From Clostridia bacterium (lineage in GTDB: Bacteria > Bacillota > Clostridia > Christensenellales > Aristaeellaceae): a stretch of DNA of 64,000 nucleotides. Within the stretch, counting starts at the first letter, position 1. Each line of letters starts with the position of its first letter. Made by a program: the position numbers and the translations under genes. The stretch lies in assembly GCA_017509255.1 (NCBI GenBank), contig JAFWQA010000001.1, positions 124,001 through 188,000 on the forward strand, given 5' to 3'. Below, in pieces: positions 1-9,235 of this stretch. Below the pieces are notes generated by a model. The model was given only the letters and a program-made list of their open reading frames with translations, had not been told where the DNA came from and did no database searches.

Positions 1-660
1 ATCCCCGGTGTGGAGCGCCCCGCGCTCGCCCCGCTGATCCCTAACGGCAGGGGCGGCTTCCTGCTGATCGACTGCGGCGCGAATGTGGACTGCAAGCCGG
101 AGTATCTGGTGCAGTTCGGCATGATGGGCGACGCCTATATGCGCGGCGTGATGGGACTGAAGAATCCCCGCATCGGGCTCGCCAACATCGGCGCCGAAGA
201 GGAAAAGGGCAACGCGCTGGCCAAGGAGACCTTCCCGCTGATGCAGAAGGCGTCCTACAACTTTGTCGGCAATGTGGAAGCCCGCTACATCCCCGCGGAT
301 CAGGCGGACGTGATCGTGACCGACGGCTTCAGCGGCAACCTGATCCTCAAATATACAGAGGGCCTGGCCAAAACGCTGATGGGCATTATCAAGACGGAAA
401 TGACGGCAGACATCCGCGGAAAGCTCGGCGGCCTGCTGTGCATGCCCGCCTTCCGCAGGGTCAAAAAGCACATGGACTACAAGGAGATCGGCGGCGCACC
501 GCTGCTCGGGGTACAGGGCGCCGTGGTCAAGGCGCACGGATCCAGCGATGTCCGTTCGTTTTCCAGCGCCATCAACCAGTGCATCAAAATGATCAACGGC
601 AAAGTGGTGGACATCATTGCCGAAGCCGTTGCAAAAGCTCAGGCGGGGAATGAAGAGTAA
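1..660 (+). CDS. plsX: Phosphate acyltransferase PlsX (5' partial)
   Basis: The frame is open from base 1, so the true start lies before the window; 219 codons remain. PlsX makes acyl-phosphate from acyl-ACP, feeding PlsY in phospholipid synthesis at the inner face of the membrane. The visible part carries the conserved family blocks GVERPALAPLIP, LLIDCGANVDCKP and GLANIGAEEEKGN, followed by a region containing DVIVTDGFSGN. It sits 64 bp before acpP and then rnc, the usual plsX-acpP-rnc order in Firmicutes. That order and the motifs make the call secure; only the N-terminal third is missing. Confidence 0.95.
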   Translation: MPGVERPALAPLIPNGRGGFLLIDCGANVDCKPEYLVQFGMMGDAYMRGVMGLKNPRIGLANIGAEEEKGNALAKETFPLMQKASYNFVGNVEARYIPADQADVIVTDGFSGNLILKYTEGLAKTLMGIIKTEMTADIRGKLGGLLCMPAFRRVKKHMDYKEIGGAPLLGVQGAVVKAHGSSDVRSFSSAINQCIKMINGKVVDIIAEAVAKAQAGNEE

Positions 661-688
661 AACGCTCGCCTTTCTCCGGGAAATGAGT

Positions 689-694
689 TATAAT
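689..694 (+). promoter_or_regulatory. Possible -10 element before acpP
   Basis: A perfect TATAAT lies 30 bases before the acpP start, inside the plsX-acpP gap. I see no good -35 at the right spacing, so this may be a weak internal promoter that boosts acpP over plsX. Confidence 0.35.
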
Positions 695-724
695 ACCTGT
701 AAACCTACAAAGGAGGACAAAAAG

Positions 725-955
725 ATGACACTTGATACCGTGAAAGAGATGATCGCCGCCCAGCTGAAGGTGGATCCCGCCGCCATCACCCCCGAATCCA
801 GACTGATGGAGGACCTGAAGGCTGACAGCGCCAACATCATGGTGATGATCATGGATCTGGAAGACCGTTTCGGCATCACAGTTGAGGACGATCAGATCAT
901 GAAGCTCCGCACCGTGGGCGACGTGGTCAGCTATATTGAAAAGCTTCAGAAATAA
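725..955 (+). CDS. acpP: Acyl carrier protein
   Basis: A 76-residue acidic helical protein that carries growing acyl chains on a phosphopantetheine arm during fatty acid synthesis. The attachment serine is Ser35 in KADSANIM. The start was placed at ATG 725 because AAAGGAGG lies just upstream; the frame is open further upstream but has no ribosome site there. The DSL motif seen in most ACPs is DSA here, and the following acidic residue is Asn, a mild departure in the helix II surface that partner enzymes read. Its place between plsX and rnc supports it as the main housekeeping ACP. Confidence 0.92.
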   Translation: MTLDTVKEMIAAQLKVDPAAITPESRLMEDLKADSANIMVMIMDLEDRFGITVEDDQIMKLRTVGDVVSYIEKLQK

Positions 956-958
956 AGA

Positions 959-1627
959 ATGAAGAGGCTTGAAAAGGCTTTGGGGTATACGTTTCGCGAC
1001 GGGGAACTTCTCCGTCGCGCTTTGACGCACCCTTCTGTGGGAAAAAACGATAATCAGCGCCTGGAGTTTCTCGGAGACGCTGTGCTGCAGTATCTGATGA
1101 GTGACGCGCTGTACCGGGCATATCCGGAGAACCGGGAAGGCGGGCTGACCCATCTGCGGGCCCTGCTTGTCTGTGAGGCGGCACTGAGTCAGGTTGCTGC
1201 GAAGCTGGGAGTCGGAGAAGCCCTGATCATGGACCGCGGGGAAGAGCTGACCGGAGGGCGTGAAAAGCCGAGTGTGCTGTGCGACGCCATGGAAGCGATC
1301 CTCGCGGCAGTTTATCTGGACGGAGGCATGGAAGCGGCGCGGGAAGTCGTTAACCGATGCTGGCCGAGTCCGGAGGAGGTCCACCGCCCTTTGCAGGACA
1401 GCAAGGGTGAACTGCAGGAATACCTGCAGCGAAACGGAGGAGAAACGCCGACCTATGAAATTACGGGACAAAGCGGTCCGCCGCACGATCCTGTTTTTGA
1501 AGCGGCAGTGTACAGCCGGGGAGCTGAGCTGGCCCGCGGAACGGGCAATACCAAAAAGCGCGCCGAACAGGCGGCTGCCGTCAGAGCACTGGAAGTACTG
1601 AAACAAAAAGACAAGGGGGAAAACTGA
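959..1627 (+). CDS. rnc: Ribonuclease III
   Basis: Double-strand-specific endoribonuclease for rRNA precursor processing, 222 residues, normal for the family. The signature [12 protein letters not shown] holds the metal-binding Glu36 and Asp40. A second acidic cluster, [16 protein letters not shown], follows at about residues 107-122, and a C-terminal dsRNA-binding domain (about 150-218) ends with [16 protein letters not shown]. It starts 3 bases after the acpP stop, so the two are probably translationally coupled. In many Firmicutes smc and ftsY follow; here a glycosidase gene follows instead. Confidence 0.96.
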   Translation: MKRLEKALGYTFRDGELLRRALTHPSVGKNDNQRLEFLGDAVLQYLMSDALYRAYPENREGGLTHLRALLVCEAALSQVAAKLGVGEALIMDRGEELTGGREKPSVLCDAMEAILAAVYLDGGMEAAREVVNRCWPSPEEVHRPLQDSKGELQEYLQRNGGETPTYEITGQSGPPHDPVFEAAVYSRGAELARGTGNTKKRAEQAAAVRALEVLKQKDKGEN

Positions 1628-1629
1628 TC

Positions 1630-3096
1630 ATGGCAAAAATCAGCATTGACCGTTCCCGCTCAAAGGGAACCATTTCCCGGTATATCTACGGCCACTTTGC
1701 CGAGCATCTGGGTAGGTGTATTTACGGCGGCATTTTTGTGGGGAAGGACAGCAAGATCCCGAACGTGAACGGAATGCGCACCGACGTCGTCGAGGCGATG
1801 AAAGCGCTGGAGCTCCCGGTGCTCCGCTGGCCGGGCGGCTGCTTTGCGGATGAGTATCACTGGAGGGACGGCATCGGTCCGCAGGAGAACCGCAAGAGGA
1901 TGGTCAACACCAACTGGGGCGGCGTGGTGGAAGACAACAGTTTCGGCACCCATGAGTTTCTGGAGCTGTGCCGCCAGGTCGGCTGTGAACCCTATATCAC
2001 GGGCAATGTCGGCAGCGGCACCGTACAGGAAATGAGTGAATGGGTGGAATACCTGAACTCGGACGGAGATTCCTCCGTGGCTCAGGAACGCTGGGCGAAC
2101 GGAAGCAAGGAGCCGTTCAACGTCCGCTTCTGGGGCGTCGGCAACGAAAACTGGGGCTGCGGCGGCAATATGCGGCCGGAGTTTTACGCGGATCAGTACC
2201 GCCGTTATCAGGGCTTCTGCCGGCAGTACGGTAAAAACAAGCTGTATAAAGTAGCGTGTGGTCCCAACGGGGACGATCAGAACTGGACGGAGGTCCTGAT
2301 GAAGAACGCCGCTTTCTGCATGGACGGACTGAGCCTGCACAGCTATACGCTGTGCGGGGACACCTGGGACAACAAGGGAAGCGCTACGGACTTCACAGAG
2401 GAAGAGTACTACAAAACGCTGGTCCGGTCGACCCTGATGGAGGAAAAGGTGGTCCATCACAGCGCGATCATGGACCGCTACGATCCGGCAAAGCGCATCG
2501 GCCTGATCGTGGATGAATGGGGCAACTGGTTCGACGTTGAACCCGGCACGAATCCCGGCTTCCTTTATCAGCAGAATACCATGCGCGACGCGATGGTCGC
2601 GGCGATCACCCTGAATATCTTCAACCGTCACTGTGACCGTGTATATATGGCCAACATCGCCCAGACCGTCAACGTTCTGCAGGCGATCATCCTGACGGAG
2701 GGCGACAGGATGGTGCTGACGCCCACCTATCATGTGTTTGATCTTTACAGGGGCCATATGGACGCCCGTGAGCTGGACTGCTTTGTGGAAGCGGAAAAGA
2801 CCGGGACGGAGAAGTGGAACATGCCCTGCGTGACGGCTTCCGCTTCCGAAAAAGACGGGCGTATCACCCTTACGCTGGCCAATATCAGCGCCGACAAGCC
2901 GGAAGAGGTTACGGTTTCGCTGAACGGGGAATGCGTTAAGGAGGCCTGTGGACGGATCCTTGAGGGTGAACGCGACACGTACAACGATTTCGACAAAGCT
3001 CCCCTGTCTGTCAGGAAGTTTACGGATTTTGAGGTCCGGGACGGAAAGCTTGTCGTGAAGCTTCCCCGCTGCTCCGTGGCGGAAATCACCCTGTGA
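1630..3096 (+). CDS. Alpha-L-arabinofuranosidase, GH51 family
   Basis: 488 residues, no signal peptide, so a cytoplasmic enzyme that releases terminal arabinofuranose from imported arabino-oligosaccharides. The GH51 clan-A barrel is clear: [13 protein letters not shown] near residue 65, the acid/base Glu173 in [11 protein letters not shown], and the nucleophile Glu296 in VDEWGNWF. The last 100 residues form the family's beta-sandwich. It begins 2 bases after rnc and is followed by an overlapping small gene. Functionally it matches the secreted GH43 and GH53 enzymes at the far end of the window (60859 onward), though it is not linked to them. Substrate preference (arabinan or arabinoxylan) cannot be told. 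Confidence 0.92.
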   Translation: MAKISIDRSRSKGTISRYIYGHFAEHLGRCIYGGIFVGKDSKIPNVNGMRTDVVEAMKALELPVLRWPGGCFADEYHWRDGIGPQENRKRMVNTNWGGVVEDNSFGTHEFLELCRQVGCEPYITGNVGSGTVQEMSEWVEYLNSDGDSSVAQERWANGSKEPFNVRFWGVGNENWGCGGNMRPEFYADQYRRYQGFCRQYGKNKLYKVACGPNGDDQNWTEVLMKNAAFCMDGLSLHSYTLCGDTWDNKGSATDFTEEEYYKTLVRSTLMEEKVVHHSAIMDRYDPAKRIGLIVDEWGNWFDVEPGTNPGFLYQQNTMRDAMVAAITLNIFNRHCDRVYMANIAQTVNVLQAIILTEGDRMVLTPTYHVFDLYRGHMDARELDCFVEAEKTGTEKWNMPCVTASASEKDGRITLTLANISADKPEEVTVSLNGECVKEACGRILEGERDTYNDFDKAPLSVRKFTDFEVRDGKLVVKLPRCSVAEITL

Positions 3097-3359
3097 GGGA
3101 GCCGGCCGGAAAACCGTGCATCCGGTGCCTGATCCGGGATCTTCCGGACGGAGAGCAGCTGGCTGAGATCATCCGGGAAAGAAATGAGCTGCTGCCGGAG
3201 GGGAAAAGGGCCGGAGAGGCGCTTTACCGCGCACGGCTGGATATCTGCCGCGCCTGCCCGTCGCTGAACCGCGGTACCTGCGCGCTGTGCGGCTGTTATG
3301 TGGAGATCCGCGCGGCGGAAAAAGCCCGAGCCTGTCCGGACGTGCCGGGAAGATGGTAA
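3093..3359 (+). CDS. DUF6171-type cysteine-rich small protein
   Basis: 88 residues, GTG start overlapping the GH51 stop by 4 bases, which suggests translational coupling. Cysteine pairs are spaced as CIRC, CRAC, CALCGC and a final Cys near the C-terminus (ACPDVPGRW). The pattern and the ending match what I know of DUF6171 proteins of Firmicutes, which have no established function. The seven cysteines probably bind zinc or an Fe-S cluster (inference). No signal peptide or membrane segment. Confidence 0.75.
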   Translation: MREPAGKPCIRCLIRDLPDGEQLAEIIRERNELLPEGKRAGEALYRARLDICRACPSLNRGTCALCGCYVEIRAAEKARACPDVPGRW

Positions 3360-3397
3360 AAAAGACAAAACTATAAAAGAATTATTACAAATCAATG

Positions 3398-3468
3398 AAA
3401 ATCCCGTTGACAGCTTGACGGAAACATCGTAGAATGGAGATGTGTATAAGTCTGTCAGCGGGATTTTT
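3398..3468 (+). terminator. Terminator-like inverted repeat enclosing a promoter
   Basis: The arms at 3398-3413 and 3452-3467 match at 15 of 16 positions, and the right arm runs into a T tract. A transcript coming from the GH51/DUF6171 genes would form a 16-bp stem. The 38-base loop holds the -10 and start point of the next gene's promoter, and the left arm contains its -35. Confidence 0.6.
3407..3435 (+). promoter_or_regulatory. Strong sigma-A promoter for the envelope gene at 3506
   Basis: TTGACA at 3407-3412, 17-base spacer, TAGAAT at 3430-3435. The start point should fall near 3442, giving a leader of about 64 bases before ATG 3506. Confidence 0.8.
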
Positions 3469-3505
3469 ACATGGTCCCGCTCTTTGGAATACGGAGGGAA
3501 AGAAT

Positions 3506-5959
3506 ATGTCCGGTCTGAAAATCAGAGCACGGCATCTGGCGGTTCTGGCGGTCCTGCTTCTGCTGATCTGCTCAACGGCAGCCGCAGCAATAAGCTATCC
3601 GTTTTTTACGGTGACGACAGATTCTGTCAGAATGCGCCGGAGCGCCTCCGCCAACGCCACAGTGCTGGAAAACCTTCCTTCCGGTACGCAGATCGAGGTG
3701 CTGGGCAAGACCGGCAGCTTCTACAAGGTGAGCTACAATAACAGGACGGGCTATGTCCGGCAGGAATATATCAGCACGGACGCGTCAGTTATGATAACCC
3801 CGACGCCCGCTCCCGTGGAAACTGTCAACGCCTATCCGTATGATACGGTGACGGGGGACAGTGTAAACCTGCGCGAAAGCAAGTCGGTCCGCAGCGCGCT
3901 TCTCCGGCAGATGCCGAAGGGCGCCGCCGTGACGGTGTATTCCGTCAGCGGAAGCTGGGCCGAGGTGGAATACCGCGGCGTGAAGGGCTATGCCAAGAGT
4001 GAGTATATTATTCTGAAAAAGGTCGTCAAGGTCAGGGTGACACCGACTCCGACCCCCGTCCCGACACTGAGCCCGGAGGAAAGCGCGGGCGGCTATATCA
4101 TTCTGCAGCAGGGAAGCGAAGGCAGGGAAGTCAAAGCCCTGCAGGAAGCCATGCTGGAGCTCGGCTTCATGAGCGGTGCGGCAGACGGGAAATTCGGTGC
4201 CGCAACACATAATGCGGTGATCCTTTTCCAGCAGACGAACAGCTATCCCGCAACGGGTGTGATGGACGCGAATATCCAGGCGTTTCTGTATTCCGGGAAA
4301 CCGAAGAATATCCGGGGAACCGCAGTCAAAATCAACACGCTCAGCCCAGCCGACGGAGTAACCGTCAAGGCAGGAGCCACCGGCGACCTGGTGGCGGACC
4401 TGCAGCTGAGACTGACAGAGCTGGGATACTATAACGGAAGCATTACGCGCGCTTTCGATACGTCCACCAGGAAAGCGGTCATCGCTTTCCAGAAAAAGAA
4501 CGGGCTGACAGCTGACGGGATCGCCGGAAGAGCGACACAGGACGCCCTGTTCGCGCCCACCGCGCTGTCCGCCATGGCGGCAGAAGCGCCGCAGATCACC
4601 CCCGCTCCGACCGCGACTCCCGCTCCGACCTTTACGGTCCCTTCCGGGAAGGTGCAGCGGGACAGCACCGGTGAGGATGCGAAGCTGGTCCAGAAGCGCC
4701 TGAAGGAGCTCGGCTATTACAGAAGCAATGTGGACGGCAAGTTCGGTGCCCTGAGCGTGAGCGCCCTGAAGAAATTCCAGGCGGCAAACGGCCTGAAGGA
4801 TGACGGGATCGCCGGAAACGATACCTACAGGATCCTTTTCAGCAGCGACGCGCTGGCAAAGGACGCGACGCCGACGCCGGCAGTTACGGCAACCCCTGTG
4901 CCGACAGCCGTACCTGTGATCACGGCCGTGCCGGCTCCCACAGCGATCCAGGGGCAGCTTGTTACGCTGAGAAAGGGCAGCAGCGGCTCCGCCGTCTCCC
5001 TTCTGCAGGAAGCGCTGATCAATCTGGGCTATCTGACAGGCACGGCGGACGGAAATTACGGGGATCAGACGGAAGCGGCAGTCAGAGCATTCCAGAGAGT
5101 GAACGGCCTGACGGTGGACGGTACGGCCGGGCCGCAGACCCAGACAAAGCTGTACAGCATGGAGGCAAAGGAAGCTCCCGCGGACTCCGCCGTGACGGTG
5201 AATACGCCAAAGCCGGCGCAGGCTACCGCTACACCGGATCCGGCAAAAACGGGAGCCCTTCGGCAGGGATCCACCGGCAGCGCGGTAAAAGACCTGCAGA
5301 GCCGGCTGATCAGCCTCGGGTATCTGACCGGAAAGGCTGACGGCATTTTCGGCGCGAAAACCTTCCAGGCGGTTATCGCTTTCCAGAGGGCAAACCGGCT
5401 GAGCGCGGACGGTATCGCGGGGAGCGCTACACAAAGCGCGCTGAACAGCTCCTCTGCCGTGGCTGCGCAGACCGGAACGACGGTCACCCCCGCCCCGACG
5501 AAGAGCCCCACAGCGACGTCGGTGACGCCCTCCGCGTCAAAGGTGATCTATGCGAACTGGTATACCACGATAAAAGCGGTGGCCCGGCAGTATCCGTATG
5601 TGACGCTGTATGATTTTTCTTCGGGGATCTCCTGGCAGATCCATATCTTCTCTCTCGGCGCCCATGCGGACTATGAGCCCCTGACGGCGAACGATACGGC
5701 GAAGATGGAGCGCGCCTTCGGCGGAAACACGTGGAATCCGAAGGCGGTGTGGGCGATCTTCGCGGACGGAAGCATTTATCTGGCTTCCACACATTCCATG
5801 CCGCACGAGGTGCAGCACATTACGGACAATAATTTTGCCGGACACAGCTGTCTGCATTTCCCGCGGACGCAGGAGCAGGTGACAGCGATCGGGCCCTACG
5901 CGACAAGCCATCAGGCCTGTATTGACGAAGGCTGGCAGAAGACCCAGAACATGAAGTAA
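3506..5959 (+). CDS. Secreted SH3 / multi-peptidoglycan-binding-domain protein
   Basis: 817 residues. The start at ATG 3506 was chosen for the upstream GGAGGG and because it opens directly into a signal peptide (basic residues, then a Leu/Ile-rich core ending near ICSTAAAA). Two bacterial SH3 domains follow (about 33-92 and 105-170), then five PG_binding_1 repeats (about 198-262, 283-351, 378-448, 483-551, 580-650) separated by Pro/Thr-rich linkers such as PTPTPVPT. Each repeat has the LQ..L..LGY...DG.FG pattern. The last 140 residues form a separate domain with HEVQHIT and GHSCLHF (779-785), probably the catalytic or ligand-binding part, whose function I do not know. A wall-associated role is clear; the activity is not. 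Confidence 0.88.
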   Translation: MSGLKIRARHLAVLAVLLLLICSTAAAAISYPFFTVTTDSVRMRRSASANATVLENLPSGTQIEVLGKTGSFYKVSYNNRTGYVRQEYISTDASVMITPTPAPVETVNAYPYDTVTGDSVNLRESKSVRSALLRQMPKGAAVTVYSVSGSWAEVEYRGVKGYAKSEYIILKKVVKVRVTPTPTPVPTLSPEESAGGYIILQQGSEGREVKALQEAMLELGFMSGAADGKFGAATHNAVILFQQTNSYPATGVMDANIQAFLYSGKPKNIRGTAVKINTLSPADGVTVKAGATGDLVADLQLRLTELGYYNGSITRAFDTSTRKAVIAFQKKNGLTADGIAGRATQDALFAPTALSAMAAEAPQITPAPTATPAPTFTVPSGKVQRDSTGEDAKLVQKRLKELGYYRSNVDGKFGALSVSALKKFQAANGLKDDGIAGNDTYRILFSSDALAKDATPTPAVTATPVPTAVPVITAVPAPTAIQGQLVTLRKGSSGSAVSLLQEALINLGYLTGTADGNYGDQTEAAVRAFQRVNGLTVDGTAGPQTQTKLYSMEAKEAPADSAVTVNTPKPAQATATPDPAKTGALRQGSTGSAVKDLQSRLISLGYLTGKADGIFGAKTFQAVIAFQRANRLSADGIAGSATQSALNSSSAVAAQTGTTVTPAPTKSPTATSVTPSASKVIYANWYTTIKAVARQYPYVTLYDFSSGISWQIHIFSLGAHADYEPLTANDTAKMERAFGGNTWNPKAVWAIFADGSIYLASTHSMPHEVQHITDNNFAGHSCLHFPRTQEQVTAIGPYATSHQACIDEGWQKTQNMK

Positions 5960-5978
5960 ACGATACGGGGATCATAAC

Positions 5979-6009
5979 GCGGCGCCGGAGCTCTCCGGGG
6001 CCGCACTTT
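5979..6009 (+). terminator. Hairpin terminator/attenuator
   Basis: 12-bp arms at 5979-5990 and 5993-6004 with one mismatch and a 2-base loop, followed by ACTTTTC. It lies between the SH3/PG-binding gene and the transpeptidase gene, so it probably reduces read-through. Confidence 0.6.
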
Positions 6010-6033
6010 TCAAACGGAGGGAGGCAGAATCAG

Positions 6034-7152
6034 GTGAAACGGCTGGCAGCCCTGCTGCTTTTTCTGATGATGACGTCCGCGGCGATGGCGGATCCGCTTC
6101 CGATGAGGGATGCGTATTTTCACACGCCGAACGAGAGCAGCGAAAGGCTTTGCGACCATGATTTCTGCTTCTGGCAGATGAACGAGGGGGAAACGGACGA
6201 GAGCCTTGTCTGGGAGGTGCTGACCCAGCCGATCACCGTGCTGAAGGGCGGACAGAAGGACCAGATCAGGGTGCGGGCAAAGCCGGACGCGAAATGCGAG
6301 GAATACGTCGGCGTGGTCACCTGCGACAGCCAGGGAGTGCATGTGCTGGCGCAGGAGGGGGACTGGTCGCTGATCGAGGCATATTCCTCGGCGGTGGAGG
6401 GCTCCCCGGTCAAAGTTTGGGCAGAGCATTTCCAGGGCTATGTGAAGACGGAGCTGCTGCAGGAGAAGGAAGTGGATCAGGAGTACGGCATCGTGATCGA
6501 CAAGCAGCAGCAAAGACTGTTTGTTTATAAAGAGGGGCACCTTTTTTCCACACTGCTGTGTTCCACGGGGTTCGCGAAAAAGAGCACGCCGTTCAATGAA
6601 ACGCCGGCGGGTGAATATATCATTGTCAGCTGGGTCGGTCTTTTTCCCAGCGGGGATCTGCAGTGCGACATGGGTCTGCGGATCAACAAGGGGATCATGA
6701 TCCACGAGGTGCCGCACACCCTGAAGGTCAATGAGCAGACCGGAGAAACGAAAAAGGATTACAGCCACTGCGAGAGGTATCTGGGCGAAAAGGCGAGCCA
6801 CGGCTGCATCCGTGTTCAGAAGGAGCTGACGCCGGAGGGCGTCAACCAGACCTGGCTGTGGCGGAACCTGAGCCGGAAGCCCTGCACGAAGGTCATCATC
6901 TGGGATGACGTCGGGCGTACGCTGGCTTATCCGGATGACGACTATCCGCTGTACTACAATCCGAACAAAGGCGCAAACTATCACTCCTCGCCTTACTGCA
7001 GACTGGTCAGGGAGAAGTTTCTTCCGCTGACGGAGTTTACCTACGGGGAGCTGGATGAAAAGCCGTTCAGCAAGCTGACCCCCTGTCCGGGCTGCGCACC
7101 CATGCCCCGCAGGGAAAAGATCGACGAGATCAACGAGAAAAACAACCGCTAA
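6034..7152 (+). CDS. Secreted L,D-transpeptidase (YkuD) with Cys-rich C-terminus
   Basis: 372 residues from GTG 6034 (GGAGGGAGG upstream). A signal peptide (MKRLAALLLFLMM) is followed by an SH3-like segment (about 60-145) and a YkuD catalytic domain (about 150-290). The active-site motif is SHGCIRV, with Cys258 and His256. Such enzymes form 3-3 peptidoglycan cross-links or attach proteins to the wall. A further 70-residue tail contains YHSSPYC and LTPCPGCAP, which looks like a small metal-binding module outside the YkuD fold. The neighbouring genes are also exported wall proteins. Confidence 0.9.
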   Translation: MKRLAALLLFLMMTSAAMADPLPMRDAYFHTPNESSERLCDHDFCFWQMNEGETDESLVWEVLTQPITVLKGGQKDQIRVRAKPDAKCEEYVGVVTCDSQGVHVLAQEGDWSLIEAYSSAVEGSPVKVWAEHFQGYVKTELLQEKEVDQEYGIVIDKQQQRLFVYKEGHLFSTLLCSTGFAKKSTPFNETPAGEYIIVSWVGLFPSGDLQCDMGLRINKGIMIHEVPHTLKVNEQTGETKKDYSHCERYLGEKASHGCIRVQKELTPEGVNQTWLWRNLSRKPCTKVIIWDDVGRTLAYPDDDYPLYYNPNKGANYHSSPYCRLVREKFLPLTEFTYGELDEKPFSKLTPCPGCAPMPRREKIDEINEKNNR

Positions 7153-7231
7153 AACACAAGAAATGCTTTTCCGGCCGGGGATTGCGTGGTATGATAATCC
7201 CTGTATTTGAGAAACGGGGAGGGGATATCCC

Positions 7232-8236
7232 ATGAATCTGATCATTCCGCGCGATTACAATCCCGTGCTTGATCTGCGGGATACGGAAATTGCCATCAAG
7301 CTGGTCAAGGACTTTTTTGAAACGGAACTGGCCAAGGCATTGAATCTGACGCGTGTTTCCGCACCGATCATGGTGACGCCCGAGAGCGGCCTGAACGACA
7401 ACCTGAACGGTGTGGAGCGCCCGGTGGCCTTCGACGTGCTGGAGACAGGCGCGCAGGTGGAGATCGTTCACTCCCTGGCCAAATGGAAGCGCCAGGCGCT
7501 GAAGACCTACGGATTTGTTACCGGAGAAGGCCTGTATACGGATATGAACGCGATCCGACGGGATGAGATGACGGACAACATCCATTCCATTTTTGTGGAT
7601 CAGTGGGACTGGGAAAGGATCATGGCTCCCGGGGACCGGAACGAAGAATATCTGCGCTATGTGGTCAACCGGATCTATATGACCTTCCGGAAAACGGAAG
7701 GATACGTGTGCGCGAATTATCCGCATATCCGACCGGAGCTTCCGGACACCATTACCTTTGTCACGACACAGGAGCTGGAGGACAGGTATCCGGAGCTGAC
7801 GCCGAAGGAAAGGGAATACAAAGCGGCAAAGGAATACGGCGCGGTTTTCCTGATGCAGGTCGGCGGCGCGCTGAAGTCCGGACAGCCTCATGACGGACGC
7901 GCTCCCGACTATGACGACTGGAGCCTGAACGGGGATATCCTGCTGTACGATCCGCTGCTGGACATTTCCCTGGAGGTTTCCAGCATGGGCATCCGCGTGG
8001 ATCCCGAAACGCTGAGAAAACAGCTGAAGATCCGCGGCTGTGAGGAACGGGCCGAGCTGCCCTTCCAGAAAGCACTGCTGAACGGCGAACTGCCGCAGAC
8101 GATCGGCGGGGGTATCGGACAGAGCCGTATGTGTGTATACTTCCTGCGCAAGGCGCATGTGGGCGAGGTGCAGGCGAGCATCTGGCCCGAGGAGGTCCAG
8201 CGGGCCTGCAGGGAAGCGAATATCCCGCTGCTGTAA
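7232..8236 (+). CDS. asnA: Aspartate--ammonia ligase (AsnA)
   Basis: 334 residues, the normal length for AsnA, which makes asparagine from aspartate, ammonia and ATP in the cytoplasm. It has the class II tRNA-synthetase-like core with the typical N-terminus (TEIAIKLVKDFF, PIMVTPESGLNDNLNG) and C-terminal GGGIGQSR motif. The start ATG 7232 has GGGGAGGGG upstream. No T-box or other leader is visible; a TATGATAAT lies at 7190-7198 without a clear -35. It is a metabolic gene placed inside a run of envelope genes. Confidence 0.95.
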   Translation: MNLIIPRDYNPVLDLRDTEIAIKLVKDFFETELAKALNLTRVSAPIMVTPESGLNDNLNGVERPVAFDVLETGAQVEIVHSLAKWKRQALKTYGFVTGEGLYTDMNAIRRDEMTDNIHSIFVDQWDWERIMAPGDRNEEYLRYVVNRIYMTFRKTEGYVCANYPHIRPELPDTITFVTTQELEDRYPELTPKEREYKAAKEYGAVFLMQVGGALKSGQPHDGRAPDYDDWSLNGDILLYDPLLDISLEVSSMGIRVDPETLRKQLKIRGCEERAELPFQKALLNGELPQTIGGGIGQSRMCVYFLRKAHVGEVQASIWPEEVQRACREANIPLL

Positions 8237-8274
8237 GCAAAGGCGCGTCAGCGCTGAAAAAAAGGAGAAAACAA

Positions 8275-9234
8275 ATGAAATTCCGGATGCGTACCCTGGG
8301 CTGCCTGATCATGATACTGTGCCTGTGCTTTGCCGCGGCGGCGGAGGAAACGGGGATCGATCCCCTGATCCCGGCACTGGAGCTGCCTGCGGACGAGGGA
8401 GGAAACATCCTTCCCATCCCGATGGACGCAAAGGCAAAAACACTGAGGCCGCCTTACAGCTCCGGATATATTTATCCCGCGGAAAATGAGAGCCCGACCG
8501 GCTATGCGGATCCTTCCATCACGGTCAACATCGCCCGCGGCCGCTTTGCGGATACGGATTATGTGTATGCCCGGGTCAGGATCGCGGACGCGTCACAGCT
8601 CCGTACGGAGCTGACAGGGCGCTGGACGTCGGAGGACACCACGCTCGGCGTCAACGTGGCCAAGCGTGTGAAGGCCGTTATCGCGATCAACGGGGACTAC
8701 TGCCTCCGCGCCGGGATCCGGCAGGGAGAGGTCAAAAGCAGAAACCTCCGCGGGGACAGGGATGTGCTGGTGATCGACAAATGGGGCGATCTGCATATTC
8801 TGGAGGACGCAAACTGGGAAGATGTGGAAGCTTTCGGAGAGGACGCGGTCAACGTCTTTACCTTCGGCCCGGGCATTGTGATCAACGGACAGCCGAAATA
8901 CGGCTATGTCTGCGGAGACATTTCCTCCGACCGGCCGGCACAGCGCACGGTGATCGCGCAGACCGGGCCGCTGGAATACCTGCTTCTGAACACTTCAGGG
9001 CCTGAGGATTCCGGCAACAAGGGTCTGACGCTGGATCAGCTGACTACGCTGGTGTCCTCTTTCCCGGAGGTCATCAATGCTTTCAATCTGGACGGCGGCG
9101 GCTCCTCCACCATGGTTTTTCAGCGCCGGGACGGCAAGAAGTATAACAACTGGCTCAAGATCAACGCAACGGTGAAGAAAAACCGCAGCCTGAAGGATAT
9201 TATTTATTTCTCAACCGCATGGGAGGAAAACTGA
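8275..9234 (+). CDS. Secreted phosphodiester glycosidase (NAGPA) domain protein
   Basis: 319 residues. The frame is open further upstream, but ATG 8275 has AAAGGAG in place and opens into a signal peptide (CLIMILCLCFAAAA). The rest is a NAGPA-type domain: AINGDYC near residue 140, the FGPGIVINGQ segment, and the strongly conserved NLDGGGSSTM near residue 280. In bacteria such proteins are exported and are thought to act on glycan phosphodiesters of the envelope; the exact substrate is unknown. The stop is followed one base later by the CapA-like gene, so the two form an operon. Confidence 0.85.
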   Translation: MKFRMRTLGCLIMILCLCFAAAAEETGIDPLIPALELPADEGGNILPIPMDAKAKTLRPPYSSGYIYPAENESPTGYADPSITVNIARGRFADTDYVYARVRIADASQLRTELTGRWTSEDTTLGVNVAKRVKAVIAINGDYCLRAGIRQGEVKSRNLRGDRDVLVIDKWGDLHILEDANWEDVEAFGEDAVNVFTFGPGIVINGQPKYGYVCGDISSDRPAQRTVIAQTGPLEYLLLNTSGPEDSGNKGLTLDQLTTLVSSFPEVINAFNLDGGGSSTMVFQRRDGKKYNNWLKINATVKKNRSLKDIIYFSTAWEEN

Positions 9235-9235
9235 C

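Noticed and set aside
3398-3467. Invertible promoter (phase switch) flanked by inverted repeats
   Set aside because: The repeats overlap the -35 box and end in a T tract, and no invertase gene is nearby; the terminator-with-promoter reading fits better, though inversion was not excluded by reads.
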